A stretch of 9,401 nucleotides of DNA from Alphaproteobacteria bacterium (GCA_017632555.1 JAGBRF010000153.1:1-9401); one strand, 5' to 3'. Positions 1 through 8,096 are shown, counted from the first letter of the stretch. Numbers and translations are program-made. The notes: generated from the letters alone by a model not told the origin.

Positions 1-2491
1 AACCGGCAGAGCTTTGTCCGATAATCGTCAAAGAACGATAGTTGTTGTAACAGTTGATTGACGAAGCGCCGATTGTTCTGTTGATTGAAATCAACGAACG
101 CAAAGGTACCATTTCTCCGCGATTGTTTTTCAATTCAATTTTGAAAATATCTTCCACCGAAGAACGATCGGCTTCATCACCTTGCAAAATAACCTGCCAT
201 GAACGACCGTATAAGTTAAAGTCGTTGATGTAGAAACCACCTAAAATGGATTGCATAGCCATAAAGATATCCGACACCGGAACACCCAAAGCATACGCTT
301 TTTCACGGTCGATTTCCACGCTTAAACGCGGGCTGTCAACACGATAATACGTAATAACACCCGATAATGCCGGATCTTTGTTTGCTTCGGCAATCACTTG
401 ATAAGCAACGGAAAGTAATTCTTCCGGACTGGCGCCTTCCGTTGACTGCAACACGTATTCGAAACCATCGGTTGAAGATGCCCCCATCAATGCCGGGAAG
501 TTAAATGCTTGTACAATAGCATCTTTAATATTGGCGGCCATTATTCCGTTGAATTTACGAACCATAGCTCCAACAACTAAATCGGAACGTTTTCTTTGTT
601 CATAAGGTTTTAACAAAACGACAACAAAGCCGTTATTTGAACCAGCACCCGTTTGCATACCGAAACCGGCAACGGTCATCACACTGTCAACACCATCCAT
701 TTTTAATGCCAATTGTTCGACTTGACTCAACACGTCTTGCGTTCTGTTTAATGAAGCACCGGAAGGCAACTGCACCATCGCCATAAAACCGCCTTGGACT
801 TCGGAAGGCAAGAAACCGGTCGGTGTCACACGGAACAAATTCAAAGCCAACAAACCAACACCCAACAATGCCGGAACGGCCACCCAAGCAATCGGAATCA
901 AACGTTTAACCACCGATGTATAACCATTTCCCAACACTTCAACAAAGTGCATCATTTTGGCAATAACTTTATTGGGTTTTTGTTGCGGGCGCATTATCAT
1001 TTTTGCCAACGCCGGTGACAATGTCAAAGCGTTGATGGCGGAAATAACAACCGCACAACAAATTGCCACAGCAAATTGCCGATATAACAACCCCGTAATA
1101 CCGGGCAAGAACGCAACAGGTACAAACACACCCAATAAAATCAATGTTGTTGCAATAATCGGGTTACCGATACGTTCCATAGACTTTTTAACCGAATCAG
1201 CCGGCTTTGCTTTGGGTTGAGAAGCCATAACCGCTTCCACGTCTTCCACCACCACAATAGCATCGTCCACCACAACACCGATAGCAAGCACCAAAGCCAA
1301 CATAGAAATTGTATTCACCGTCACACCCAACGCCATCATACCGGCAAAAGCACCAATCAATGATACCGGAATAGCGCAAAGCGGAATAAGTGTTGTTTTG
1401 AATGAACCCAAGAACAAATAAATAACGGCCACAACCAAAATAAATCCGATAAAGATTGTTTCTTCAATTTCGTTCATGGAACGTTTCACGAAATCGGCGT
1501 TATCGTGCATCATGTGAATGGAAATACCTTCCGGCATTTTGGATTTTAATTCTTCCAATTTTTTATTGATACCTTGCGCCACTTCAATAGCGTTTGAACC
1601 GGACGCTTGATTGATGGCTAAACCGATGGAAATTTTACCATTATAAGTACTGGACATTTCCTCTGATCTTGCACCCAATTCAACTTCGGCAACGTCTTTT
1701 AATCTTAAATAAGAACCGTCTTTATTCGCACGGATAATAATGTTTTGGAATTCTTCAACCGTACTTAAACGCCCTTTTGCCGTCAAAGTGATTTGGAATT
1801 TTTGATTTTTAGGCGCCGGTTGTGCACCGATACGACCGACAGAAGCTTGAAGGTTTTGACTCTTGACCGCAGCGATAATATCGGTTGTTGATAATTTCAA
1901 ACTTTTTAATTTATCATCACTGACCCAAATACGCATACTGTAATCGGCGTTTGAGAACATTTGAATATCACCCACACCGTTCACACGTGATAATTCGTCT
2001 TTAATGTTGATTAAAACATAGTTGGTCAAAAACTTCATATCATATTGATCACTGTCGGCCGAAAATTCAATAATCTGCAACATAGAAGAGTTGTTTTGAC
2101 GCACGGAAACGCCTTGTTTAATCACATCTTCCGGCAATTTTGATTCGACTTGTTTAATACGGTTTTGAACGTTCATTGTTGCGGTATTCGGATCGGTACC
2201 GACTTTGAATGTAACCGTTAAAGAATAAGAACCGTTATCAGAAGATGTAGAGGACATATACAACATATCTTCCACACCGTTCACGCCGGATTCAATTTGT
2301 TGAGCCACAGAACTTTCAATCACGTCTGCGTTTGCACCCGGATATGTTGCTTTAACGGACACTTGCGGCGGTGTAATGTTCGGGAACTGTTCCACCGGCA
2401 ACATAACAAAAGACAAAATACCGGCAATTGTGATAATCAAAGACACCACAATTGCGAAGCGCGGACGCTTAATAAAAACTTCTGAAATCAT
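1..2491 (-). CDS. RND multidrug efflux pump inner-membrane subunit (AcrB/MexB-like, HAE-1 type), 3' end cut by window edge
   Basis: This is the proton-driven inner-membrane transporter of a tripartite drug efflux pump. About 830 residues are visible of the usual 1030-1050, so the last transmembrane block is missing. The N-terminus (MISEVFIKRPRFAIVVSLII) is the typical cytoplasmic start plus TM1. It is followed by the porter-domain motif LPVEQFPNITPP (about 31-42) and YPGA (50-53), and by GVGDIQMF near 172. The TM4 segment AIGVVVDDAIVVVEDVE carries the two adjacent aspartates (409-410) equivalent to the AcrB proton-relay pair D407/D408. The ATG is at 2489-2491. An AAGGA Shine-Dalgarno (2499-2503, minus strand) lies inside the end of the adaptor gene, and only 3 nt separate the two genes, so they are probably translated together. 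The substrate is not readable from sequence. A TolC-type outer-membrane partner would be expected beyond the left edge or elsewhere. The family assignment is secure; the specific symbol is not. Confidence 0.95.
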   Translation of the reverse strand, partial: MISEVFIKRPRFAIVVSLIITIAGILSFVMLPVEQFPNITPPQVSVKATYPGANADVIESSVAQQIESGVNGVEDMLYMSSTSSDNGSYSLTVTFKVGTDPNTATMNVQNRIKQVESKLPEDVIKQGVSVRQNNSSMLQIIEFSADSDQYDMKFLTNYVLINIKDELSRVNGVGDIQMFSNADYSMRIWVSDDKLKSLKLSTTDIIAAVKSQNLQASVGRIGAQPAPKNQKFQITLTAKGRLSTVEEFQNIIIRANKDGSYLRLKDVAEVELGARSEEMSSTYNGKISIGLAINQASGSNAIEVAQGINKKLEELKSKMPEGISIHMMHDNADFVKRSMNEIEETIFIGFILVVAVIYLFLGSFKTTLIPLCAIPVSLIGAFAGMMALGVTVNTISMLALVLAIGVVVDDAIVVVEDVEAVMASQPKAKPADSVKKSMERIGNPIIATTLILLGVFVPVAFLPGITGLLYRQFAVAICCAVVISAINALTLSPALAKMIMRPQQKPNKVIAKMMHFVEVLGNGYTSVVKRLIPIAWVAVPALLGVGLLALNLFRVTPTGFLPSEVQGGFMAMVQLPSGASLNRTQDVLSQVEQLALKMDGVDSVMTVAGFGMQTGAGSNNGFVVVLLKPYEQRKRSDLVVGAMVRKFNGIMAANIKDAIVQAFNFPALMGASSTDGFEYVLQSTEGASPEELLSVAYQVIAEANKDPALSGVITYYRVDSPRLSVEIDREKAYALGVPVSDIFMAMQSILGGFYINDFNLYGRSWQVILQGDEADRSSVEDIFKIELKNNRGEMVPLRSLISINRTIGASSINCYNNYRSLTIIGQSSAG

Positions 2492-2494
2492 ACT

Positions 2495-3643
2495 TTATTC
2501 CTTTGATGCTTCATATTCTTTTAAAGTGACTGCAAGCGGTGCCCCGATAAAACGTGTAGCAACCTGCAAATGACTTGTTAAAACTTTATCACCGGCATTT
2601 AATCCTTTTTCAATAACAGTCATTCCGTTTGCCAATTCCAAACCTTCTGTAATGTTTCTTCTTTCCAACATATTGGCTTCGTTGATGATGTATACATAAG
2701 GTCCGACCAAATCACGCAAAATCAATTCGGAAGCAAGCAATAATGCTTTATGCGGTTTTTTGAATCTCATTTCAACACGACCGTATTGTCCGGAAATCAA
2801 CTCATTGTTCGGATTTTCGAACGAAACACGCATACGCATTGTGTTCATTTGTTCATCCAAAGCAAGATCAACGAAGTTCATTTCCCCTTTGAAAGGATAT
2901 GCCGTTCCGTTTGCATAAACAAATTCGATATCGATATTTTCAGCACCTTCTTGTGTCCAAAAATCTTTCATTTGGAACAATTGGTTTTCTGATACTGAAA
3001 AGACGGCATAAATCGGGTCGATACTGACGATTTTTGCCAAACTGCCGGATTCCGGACCGATTAAATAACCCGTGGAATATCTGGCCGATCCGATACGACC
3101 GGAAATCGGGGATAAAACGTCCGTGTAATTCAAATTCAAGTTAGCAATATCCAATTCTGCTTGGGCTTGTTTTACAATGGCTTTTGCAGTTGAATATTCG
3201 GCTTGACGTTCGTCCAATCTGGCTTCTGAAATATCCTTTGTTTTGAACAAATTTTGAGCCCGTTTGAATTGTGCGGCGGCATTACTTTCATTTGCTTCGG
3301 CCTTTGCCAAATTTGCTTGTGCATTATTGACGGAAGCTTTAAATTGATCCTTTTCAATTTCAAATAACAATTGCCCTTCTTTGACAAAATCGCCTTCTTT
3401 GAACAAACGTTTTGTTAAAAATCCGGTTACACGCGCACGGACATCAACTTGGTCCTTCGCTTCGATTTTACTGACGAAACTTAAAGACGGATAAAAGTCT
3501 TGACTTTGTACTTGAACAGCCGTAACAGGTATTGCCTGCGGAGCGGCTTTATCAGCCCCGCCTCTTGGTAATTTTTTATAAATTCCGTATCCCAAAGCAA
3601 TTAAAACGGCAACCACGGCCAAAACAATAATTTTCTTTTTCAT
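2495..3643 (-). CDS. RND efflux periplasmic adaptor (membrane fusion protein, AcrA/MexA-like)
   Basis: This is the periplasmic adaptor that would join the downstream RND pump to an outer-membrane channel. The protein has 382 residues. It has a Lys-rich start and a hydrophobic anchor or signal helix (about 4-22). A first half-lipoyl segment with the KEGQLLFEIE motif covers about 65-100. An Ala/Gln/Glu-rich coiled-coil hairpin covers about 100-170. The second lipoyl half carries LSPISGRIGSA (about 177-187), followed by a beta-barrel (about 205-295) and a membrane-proximal domain ending near 372. I start it at 3643 because GAGG (3649-3652, minus strand) lies five bases upstream and the hydrophobic segment follows directly. 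An in-frame ATG at 3706 would add 21 charged residues, overlap the predicted promoter and spoil the signal. No cysteine is present, so unlike AcrA or MexA it cannot be a lipoprotein and is more likely held by its N-terminal helix. It is 3 nt upstream of the pump gene. Confidence 0.93.
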   Translation of the reverse strand: MKKKIIVLAVVAVLIALGYGIYKKLPRGGADKAAPQAIPVTAVQVQSQDFYPSLSFVSKIEAKDQVDVRARVTGFLTKRLFKEGDFVKEGQLLFEIEKDQFKASVNNAQANLAKAEANESNAAAQFKRAQNLFKTKDISEARLDERQAEYSTAKAIVKQAQAELDIANLNLNYTDVLSPISGRIGSARYSTGYLIGPESGSLAKIVSIDPIYAVFSVSENQLFQMKDFWTQEGAENIDIEFVYANGTAYPFKGEMNFVDLALDEQMNTMRMRVSFENPNNELISGQYGRVEMRFKKPHKALLLASELILRDLVGPYVYIINEANMLERRNITEGLELANGMTVIEKGLNAGDKVLTSHLQVATRFIGAPLAVTLKEYEASKE

Positions 3644-3648
3644 TTTTA

Positions 3649-3652
3649 CCTC
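3649..3652 (-). promoter_or_regulatory. Ribosome binding site fixing the adaptor start
   Basis: On the minus strand GAGG precedes the ATG at 3643 by five bases (GAGGTAAAAATG). This supports the shorter adaptor start over the in-frame ATG at 3706. Confidence 0.75.
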
Positions 3653-3677
3653 TTTTTCTATTGCATAAGTATTTTGA

Positions 3678-3706
3678 ACTTTATCTTTTTTTATGCGATT
3701 TTGCAA
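3678..3706 (-). promoter_or_regulatory. Putative sigma-70-type promoter for adaptor-RND pair
   Basis: On the minus strand a TTGCAA -35-like box (3701-3706) is followed after exactly 17 bases by TAAAGT (3678-3683), which has 4 of 6 bases of the -10 consensus. It lies in the 100-nt gap between the antiporter stop and the adaptor start, about 35 bases before that ATG. A short inverted repeat, GCATAA (3663-3668) and TTATGC (3691-3696), straddles the -10 box and might be part of an operator, but the arms are only 6 bp in AT-rich DNA. I see no convincing hairpin terminator after the antiporter gene, so read-through from upstream is also possible. Confidence 0.45.
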
Positions 3707-3743
3707 GCTTTTTTATTTTTTAATTGATTTTGTCATAAAATAA

Positions 3744-5513
3744 TCATTTACGTTTTTTCCGATGGAATAAACGCATAAGGGCATTTTTCTTTCGGACAGG
3801 CTCTAAATTCAAGCCGACTTCCGTAATTTTTGGCCCTTCTTTTTTACGAATAATCAACTCGATTTTACCGACCAAGAAACGATCGCCGACATCTAAATCG
3901 GAAAAGTTTTGTTCCAATGCTTCCCTTAAAGTACGTTCTTCCCATTTTTTAGGAACAGTTATGTTGTAAAGATAAGCAAGCTCTTTTAACAAAATATCCG
4001 AACTTAAAACAAAATCCCCCATATTTTTGGAAAAATCAGCACTTTGCCCGCCACCGTACAATTCGTCCAACTGACGAACAAAAGTATCATTCACGGCAAA
4101 AACATAAATTTGATCGCCGGCACGTAAATTTTTAATATTAGCCCCGCTGTAAGAAAGGTTATCCCGTTGCACGTATACCGGCGTTGCCCAACGAGGGACT
4201 TTTGCACCCTGCACTGCCGGTGTATTTTCCGTCAATTTATATGTAATCAAATAACTGTCCACCAATCCCGGCAAATCAATTTCACTTTTTTGTGCCGGTT
4301 TTTCAAGCAACGGCAAAACCACCAAACATTTTTTTGCCATCGGAATAATCAACAATCCTTGAATTGCCAAAGACATTAAAACCATCAAAAAGATAATGGA
4401 AAAAATCATTTGTGCATTTTGGATATATTCCGAACAAACCAACGGCGCTAATGCCAACAAAATAGACGTTGCGCCACGCAATCCGACAAAGGAAATAAAT
4501 ATTTTTTCTCTGAACGAATAACCAAACGGCCATAAACACAGAAAAACAGCAATCGGACGCGCAACAAACAATAAAACCAAACCCAACACAAAGGCGGCGG
4601 GAAAGACTGATGGCATTTGGCGCATATCCGCAAAAAAGCCCAAAGTCAGGAACAATATGATTTGACAAAGCCAAGTCAAAGTCGTTTGGAAACGAACAAT
4701 TTGATAATGACCTTTTAATTTAACTTGACCGGCCAAAATACCACCGACATAAAGCGCCAAAAAACCACTGCCCCCTAAAATGTTTGTAAAAGCAAAACCA
4801 GCCAACGCCATACCCATAACCAAAACCGGATAAAGTCCGGCATCAAAATCAACTTTGTTGACAACCGTTTTAATCAACCAACTCAGCGCAAAACCGGCCA
4901 AAGCACCGACACCCATTTGAATTAAAAAAAGACCGCCAAAGGTAAATGGATTGACACGTTCACCATTAAAAATCAACGCCGCAACAGTTAAAAAAGAAAA
5001 TGTTAAAAAGATTGCCATCGGGTCGTTACTGCCGGATTCCATTTCCAGTGTAGCTTTAATTTTTTCCCGTATTGAAACACCGCCCATACGCAAAACGAAA
5101 AAGACCGCCGCCGCATCGGTAGAGCTGATAATCGAAGCCAACAAAAATGATTCTACCCACGGCAAACCCGCAATATAATGCGTGGCCGGCGCCAACAACA
5201 CCGCCGTGAAAAACACCCCGAAAGTAGACAACAAAACAGCGGGTTTTAAGTTTTTGCGCACATTTGCCAAATTCGTTTGATATCCGCTGTCAAACAAAAT
5301 AAATGCCAACGCCAATGATCCGATAAAGAAAGCCAATTTTGGTTGATGATAACCGGCAACAATACCCAAACCGCCATTATCTCCGAAGAAAAGTCCGATA
5401 CACAACACAACCAAAATTAAAGGGATATTGGCACGGCTGGAAACAAAGCTGGTCAAAATACTGAACACCAAAATAACAGAAAAAATCAAAATCGGAAAAT
5501 TGATAAATTCCAT
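3744..5513 (-). CDS. nhaP2: CPA1 cation:proton antiporter, NhaP2/CvrA type (K+/H+ or Na+/H+), with RCK_C and C-terminal CorC/HlyC-like domain
   Basis: This is an inner-membrane antiporter exchanging K+ (or Na+) for H+, likely for pH and potassium homeostasis. The 589-residue length and layout match NhaP2/CvrA (about 580). Some 12-13 hydrophobic segments fill residues 1-395. They include LFDSGYQT (about 73-80), the SSTDAAAV motif (130-137) and ESGSNDPMA (159-167), whose Asn-Asp pair lies in the CPA1 ion-binding centre. GLRGATSILLA (344-354) is also conserved in the family. After the membrane part comes a TrkA_C/RCK_C-like domain (about 412-490) and then a CorC/HlyC transporter-associated domain (about 495-572). 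The protein ends in a basic tail, HRKKRK. In this family the cytosolic domains are thought to gate transport, and RCK_C domains in other transporters bind nucleotides. The ATG at 5513 is 1 nt past the stop of the LOG gene, with GGGAAG in the end of that gene as ribosome binding site. Ion preference cannot be read from sequence. Confidence 0.9.
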   Translation of the reverse strand: MEFINFPILIFSVILVFSILTSFVSSRANIPLILVVLCIGLFFGDNGGLGIVAGYHQPKLAFFIGSLALAFILFDSGYQTNLANVRKNLKPAVLLSTFGVFFTAVLLAPATHYIAGLPWVESFLLASIISSTDAAAVFFVLRMGGVSIREKIKATLEMESGSNDPMAIFLTFSFLTVAALIFNGERVNPFTFGGLFLIQMGVGALAGFALSWLIKTVVNKVDFDAGLYPVLVMGMALAGFAFTNILGGSGFLALYVGGILAGQVKLKGHYQIVRFQTTLTWLCQIILFLTLGFFADMRQMPSVFPAAFVLGLVLLFVARPIAVFLCLWPFGYSFREKIFISFVGLRGATSILLALAPLVCSEYIQNAQMIFSIIFLMVLMSLAIQGLLIIPMAKKCLVVLPLLEKPAQKSEIDLPGLVDSYLITYKLTENTPAVQGAKVPRWATPVYVQRDNLSYSGANIKNLRAGDQIYVFAVNDTFVRQLDELYGGGQSADFSKNMGDFVLSSDILLKELAYLYNITVPKKWEERTLREALEQNFSDLDVGDRFLVGKIELIIRKKEGPKITEVGLNLEPVRKKNALMRLFHRKKRK

Positions 5514-5514
5514 T

Positions 5515-6504
5515 TTACATACTTCCCTTACGTTGCTTTAAACCAATCAATTTTTGGCTGACCAAAGCGGTATCCAAACCGACACGTTCCAAACGTTCAT
5601 ACATTCTTTTTGTTTCTTTTCTTAAATAAGCTTTTTCAACTTGAACCGCAAATTTTAAATCATCCTCGTACTTTTCAAGATCATCCAAAATCGACACAAT
5701 AGAACGTTTTTTGTTTTTGGTCTTTTTTTCAAAAATAAACGGCATATAGTAAATCAACTTTTCAACAAATTCCAAAATATCACAGTTTTTGGGTTTTCTT
5801 TGGCTGACTTCTTTTAACACTTCGAAAACAATGCCGGCTTCATTGGCATCATCAACAACGATAAACGGCATTGAAGCAGAAAAGCCCTTTGTGTGAATTT
5901 CTTTTAAATATTCCAAAACGTGATAATAATACGCATTTACATTGAAAATAATAAATGGCTTCAATGGTAAAAATCCATCTTGCATAGCAACACAATCATA
6001 GACCAATTCGTCCAAAGTTCCGATACCGCCCGGTGCAAAAATGACAAAATCAGCATGCAACAATTGGTTTTTGCGTTCTTCCAACGTATGTGCGACAAAA
6101 ACTTCTTTGATTTGATTGACTACTTCGTTTTTTTGCGTCAAAGACAAATATTCTTTTGTTGTAATGCCTTTAATCGGAATTTCTTTTGCATTTGTATTTT
6201 TTGCCCATACTTTCAAGGCACCTTTGGCAACAGCGCCCATAATTCCTTGACCGGACAGGCCAAAGTCCAAACGAAAATTCATTTTTGCAATTTCTTGCCC
6301 CAACTTAAAAGCTTCTTTTTCATAAATGGGATCATTACCGGAACGCGAACCGCCCGCAACAAAAATTCTGAATTCTTTTGATTCGTTTTCCTTTTTGAAA
6401 GTGGTTGCCAATTGCCTAATTTCCGGCGCAGGCTTTCCCAACCTTTCCGGCGCACGCACATAAGAACCGCGTTCAACAGACATTTGTTTTACTGTTTTTT
6501 TCAT
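5515..6504 (-). CDS. LOG-family protein (TIGR00730-type, putative nucleoside-5'-monophosphate phosphoribohydrolase) with N- and C-terminal extensions
   Basis: Members of this Rossmann-fold family (lysine decarboxylase-like in old annotation, LOG or YgdH/PpnN in newer work) cleave nucleoside monophosphates to a free base and ribose 5-phosphate. The core is about residues 45-235. VAGGSRSGNDPIY (49-61) is the first phosphate-binding loop, FGLSGQGIMGAVAKGA (81-96) the second. LEERKNQLL (141-149) matches the family R-K region. PGGIGTLDE (158-166) is the signature PGGxGTxxE, with its catalytic or substrate-binding Glu. At 329 residues it is much longer than a plain LOG (about 180-220). It has about 44 extra residues at the N-terminus and a charged, Lys/Glu-rich, probably helical tail of about 95 residues. 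I chose the ATG at 6504 because AGGGGA (6509-6514, minus strand) lies at good spacing. It leads the antiporter gene with a 1-nt gap. The substrate is unknown; cytosolic. Confidence 0.88.
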   Translation of the reverse strand: MKKTVKQMSVERGSYVRAPERLGKPAPEIRQLATTFKKENESKEFRIFVAGGSRSGNDPIYEKEAFKLGQEIAKMNFRLDFGLSGQGIMGAVAKGALKVWAKNTNAKEIPIKGITTKEYLSLTQKNEVVNQIKEVFVAHTLEERKNQLLHADFVIFAPGGIGTLDELVYDCVAMQDGFLPLKPFIIFNVNAYYYHVLEYLKEIHTKGFSASMPFIVVDDANEAGIVFEVLKEVSQRKPKNCDILEFVEKLIYYMPFIFEKKTKNKKRSIVSILDDLEKYEDDLKFAVQVEKAYLRKETKRMYERLERVGLDTALVSQKLIGLKQRKGSM

Positions 6505-6544
6505 TTTGTCCCCTTTAAAGAAACCCTTTTTATAATAGATAAAG

Positions 6545-6558
6545 AAACATTAATGTTT
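6545..6558. promoter_or_regulatory. Perfect 14-bp palindrome, candidate operator
   Basis: AAACATTAATGTTT is its own reverse complement and sits midway between the divergent genes. It falls just upstream of the minus-strand -10-like box and over its expected -35 area. A dimeric repressor binding here could control the LOG-antiporter unit. Short AT-rich palindromes also occur by chance, so this is a candidate only. Confidence 0.3.
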
Positions 6559-6610
6559 TATTAAAAAAAGCTTTTCTTTAAGTAAAAATAAGTATATAAT
6601 CCGAAAAAAG

Positions 6611-6616
6611 AAAGGA
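6611..6616 (+). promoter_or_regulatory. Ribosome binding site of xseB
   Basis: AAAGGA lies seven bases before the ATG at 6624 and supports that start. Confidence 0.7.
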
Positions 6617-6623
6617 AATAAAA

Positions 6624-6854
6624 ATGGCTGAAAAAACATTTGAAGAAATGATAATCGAATTGGAAAATATCGTACGTAATTTGGAAAGCGGACGCATCGG
6701 GTTGGAAGATGCAATGAAAGCTTATCAGGAAGGAATGAATTTAAAAACCGCCTGCGAAGCTAAATTGGCCGCCGCAAAAGAACAAATCGATAAATTGATT
6801 ATTGAAAAAGATCAAATTGTCGGTAAAGAACCCTTTGATATCGAAGGGGCATAA
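6624..6854 (+). CDS. xseB: Exodeoxyribonuclease VII small subunit
   Basis: XseB is the small, helical subunit of exonuclease VII. Several copies coat the coiled-coil arm of one XseA chain, and the complex degrades single-stranded DNA in both directions into oligonucleotides during repair. The 76-residue length fits the family (about 60-85). The visible signature is FEEMIIELENIVRNLESG (5-22), followed by LEDAMKAYQEG, a Cys in KTACEAKL and AAKEQIDKL, which together form two amphipathic helices. The tail is acidic and ends in GA. No other gene on this strand is close: the next gene is convergent and separated by a terminator. xseB therefore appears monocistronic here, and its XseA partner must be encoded elsewhere. 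Confidence is high. Confidence 0.95.
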   Translation: MAEKTFEEMIIELENIVRNLESGRIGLEDAMKAYQEGMNLKTACEAKLAAAKEQIDKLIIEKDQIVGKEPFDIEGA

Positions 6855-6888
6855 ATTTCCCATTAAAAATTTTTCAAAAAGCATAAAA

Positions 6889-6918
6889 AAAATCCCCACC
6901 TTTTCAGGCGGGGATTTT
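6889..6918. terminator. Bidirectional rho-independent terminator between xseB and the Cys-rich gene
   Basis: AAAATCCCC (6889-6897) pairs with GGGGATTTT (6910-6918). The stem continues through an A/C mismatch and two C-G pairs to a TTTTCA loop. A T-rich run follows on the plus strand, and the reverse complement also ends in a run of T. It lies 35 nt after the xseB stop and 9 nt after the stop of the convergent Cys-rich gene, so it can serve both. Confidence 0.9.
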
Positions 6919-6926
6919 GTTTTCAA

Positions 6927-8096
6927 CTATTGGTGTGCACACTGGCCACCACCACCATTACAATATCCGGTTGGTCCGTATATCGCCTTACACAAGGCAT
7001 CATCACCCGATGTACAAGCGCAACCGCCACCATACGCACAACTTGAATTCGGACAATAAACATTCAAACAGCATGTTGAATTTTCTTGTGCCGGCATCCA
7101 TGAACCGCCACGTTTACAGTACCCGGCCCATTCGAAGCCCGGACCATAACCATCTTCACTTAAACACTTACCACAGTTACCAGTGGAGTCCGTACAATCG
7201 GCGTGGCTTGCACATGTTCTGACCTTACAAACACCGCCATGGCAATAGAGATTTTGACGACCAGAAACATCGCTACAATCATTATCGGTATCACAATACG
7301 TCCGCACACAGATGCTGCCCCAATAATTACTGCCATAGGTATATTCCGGTCCATAAGTCATACCGCAAATATCACTGCCTAAGTGGTCGCACAGGCCATA
7401 GAAGCTGGTCGGGTTACTGACACATCCGGATCTACACCATACTTGTCCATACTCACTGTTACAACATGAACCATTGGTAGAAGTTACACAAGTTCCATTT
7501 ACGCATTCTTTACAATCCGGACAGTCGACATTGGCCAAACATTCGGCTTTCAAGACACATTTTGAATTTGAACACTTGTAACGTATACCCAAAGCGGCCT
7601 CACAACCCGCATCCGAAGAGCAACTGACGTTCACTTGCGTACTCACACATCTGTTGCTTAAACATTCGTATGAAAGTCCAAAGAGCGTTGTGCAATCACC
7701 ATCTGTTTCACAGTATGCTTGTACACAATAACCGGGCTCGTCTTCATCATAGATAGCGCACAACCACGGTGTTGAACCATAATATCCGTTCGCTATGTTC
7801 GAACAATCCGCATCACTGTTACATGACGGCGAACTGCAATAACCATTTGTTCGGCATCTGTAAGATATATTTTGACCATCGTGATATTCTACGAATTTAG
7901 CACACGTTGTGTCAGGATAGTTGTCTTGACAACCCGTATATTCGCATTTTTCGTTTTTACTGCAAGCATAACCGTATCCGAAAGCCGATAGACAGTAAGC
8001 ATGGTCACCTTGACAAGAATTTGTTCTGCAAACTTCATCCTCACTACATTTTTCACCGCTAGCACAATCAGAATCATCACTACAACTCTTATAGCA
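6927..8096 (-). other. C-terminal region of the Cys-rich protein: CxxDxDC-type modules
   Basis: Downstream of the six-Cys repeats the spacing changes. At least seven segments fit C-x2-[D/V/H]-x-[D/G]-C, followed by a loop of 2-14 residues and two further Cys: starting at CSDDSDC, CNSDADC, CETDGDC, CSSDAGC, CLANVDC, CDTDNDC and CASHADC. Between them are Tyr/Gly-rich spacers such as YGPEYTYGSNYWG. By spacing alone this recalls small disulfide modules of the EB or Dickkopf-N kind; I do not claim homology. The last 90 residues contain Gly runs and a CxC pair and no hydrophobic anchor. Confidence 0.6.

Larger units (their letters stand above)
6505..6623. promoter_or_regulatory. Divergent intergenic region with promoters for LOG operon and xseB
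   Basis: This AT-rich 119-nt spacer separates two divergent genes, so it should hold both promoters. For xseB the plus strand has a perfect TATAAT (6595-6600) with only a weak -35 match (TTTCTT-like, near 6573-6578). For the LOG gene the minus strand has TATTAT (6532-6537) and no strong -35. Between them lies a perfect palindrome, AAACATTAATGTTT (6545-6558). A second one, AAAAGCTTTT (6566-6575), is low complexity. Confidence 0.5.

Noticed and set aside
957..1220. Short plus-strand frames opposite the RND pump gene
   Set aside because: They lie antisense to a clearly conserved pump segment including the TM4 DD motif region and show no recognisable protein features.
3644..3706. Longer adaptor start at 3706
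   Set aside because: It would put the -10 box within coding sequence and place 21 polar, charged residues before the hydrophobic segment. The ATG at 3643 has a proper GAGG site.
4303..4674. A 123-residue minus-strand frame inside the antiporter gene
   Set aside because: It is an out-of-frame shadow of the NhaP2-type gene, whose motifs run uninterrupted through this stretch.
6802..7059. An 85-residue plus-strand frame crossing the end of xseB and the terminator
   Set aside because: It begins inside xseB in another frame, reads through a strong hairpin terminator and enters the antisense of the Cys-rich gene.
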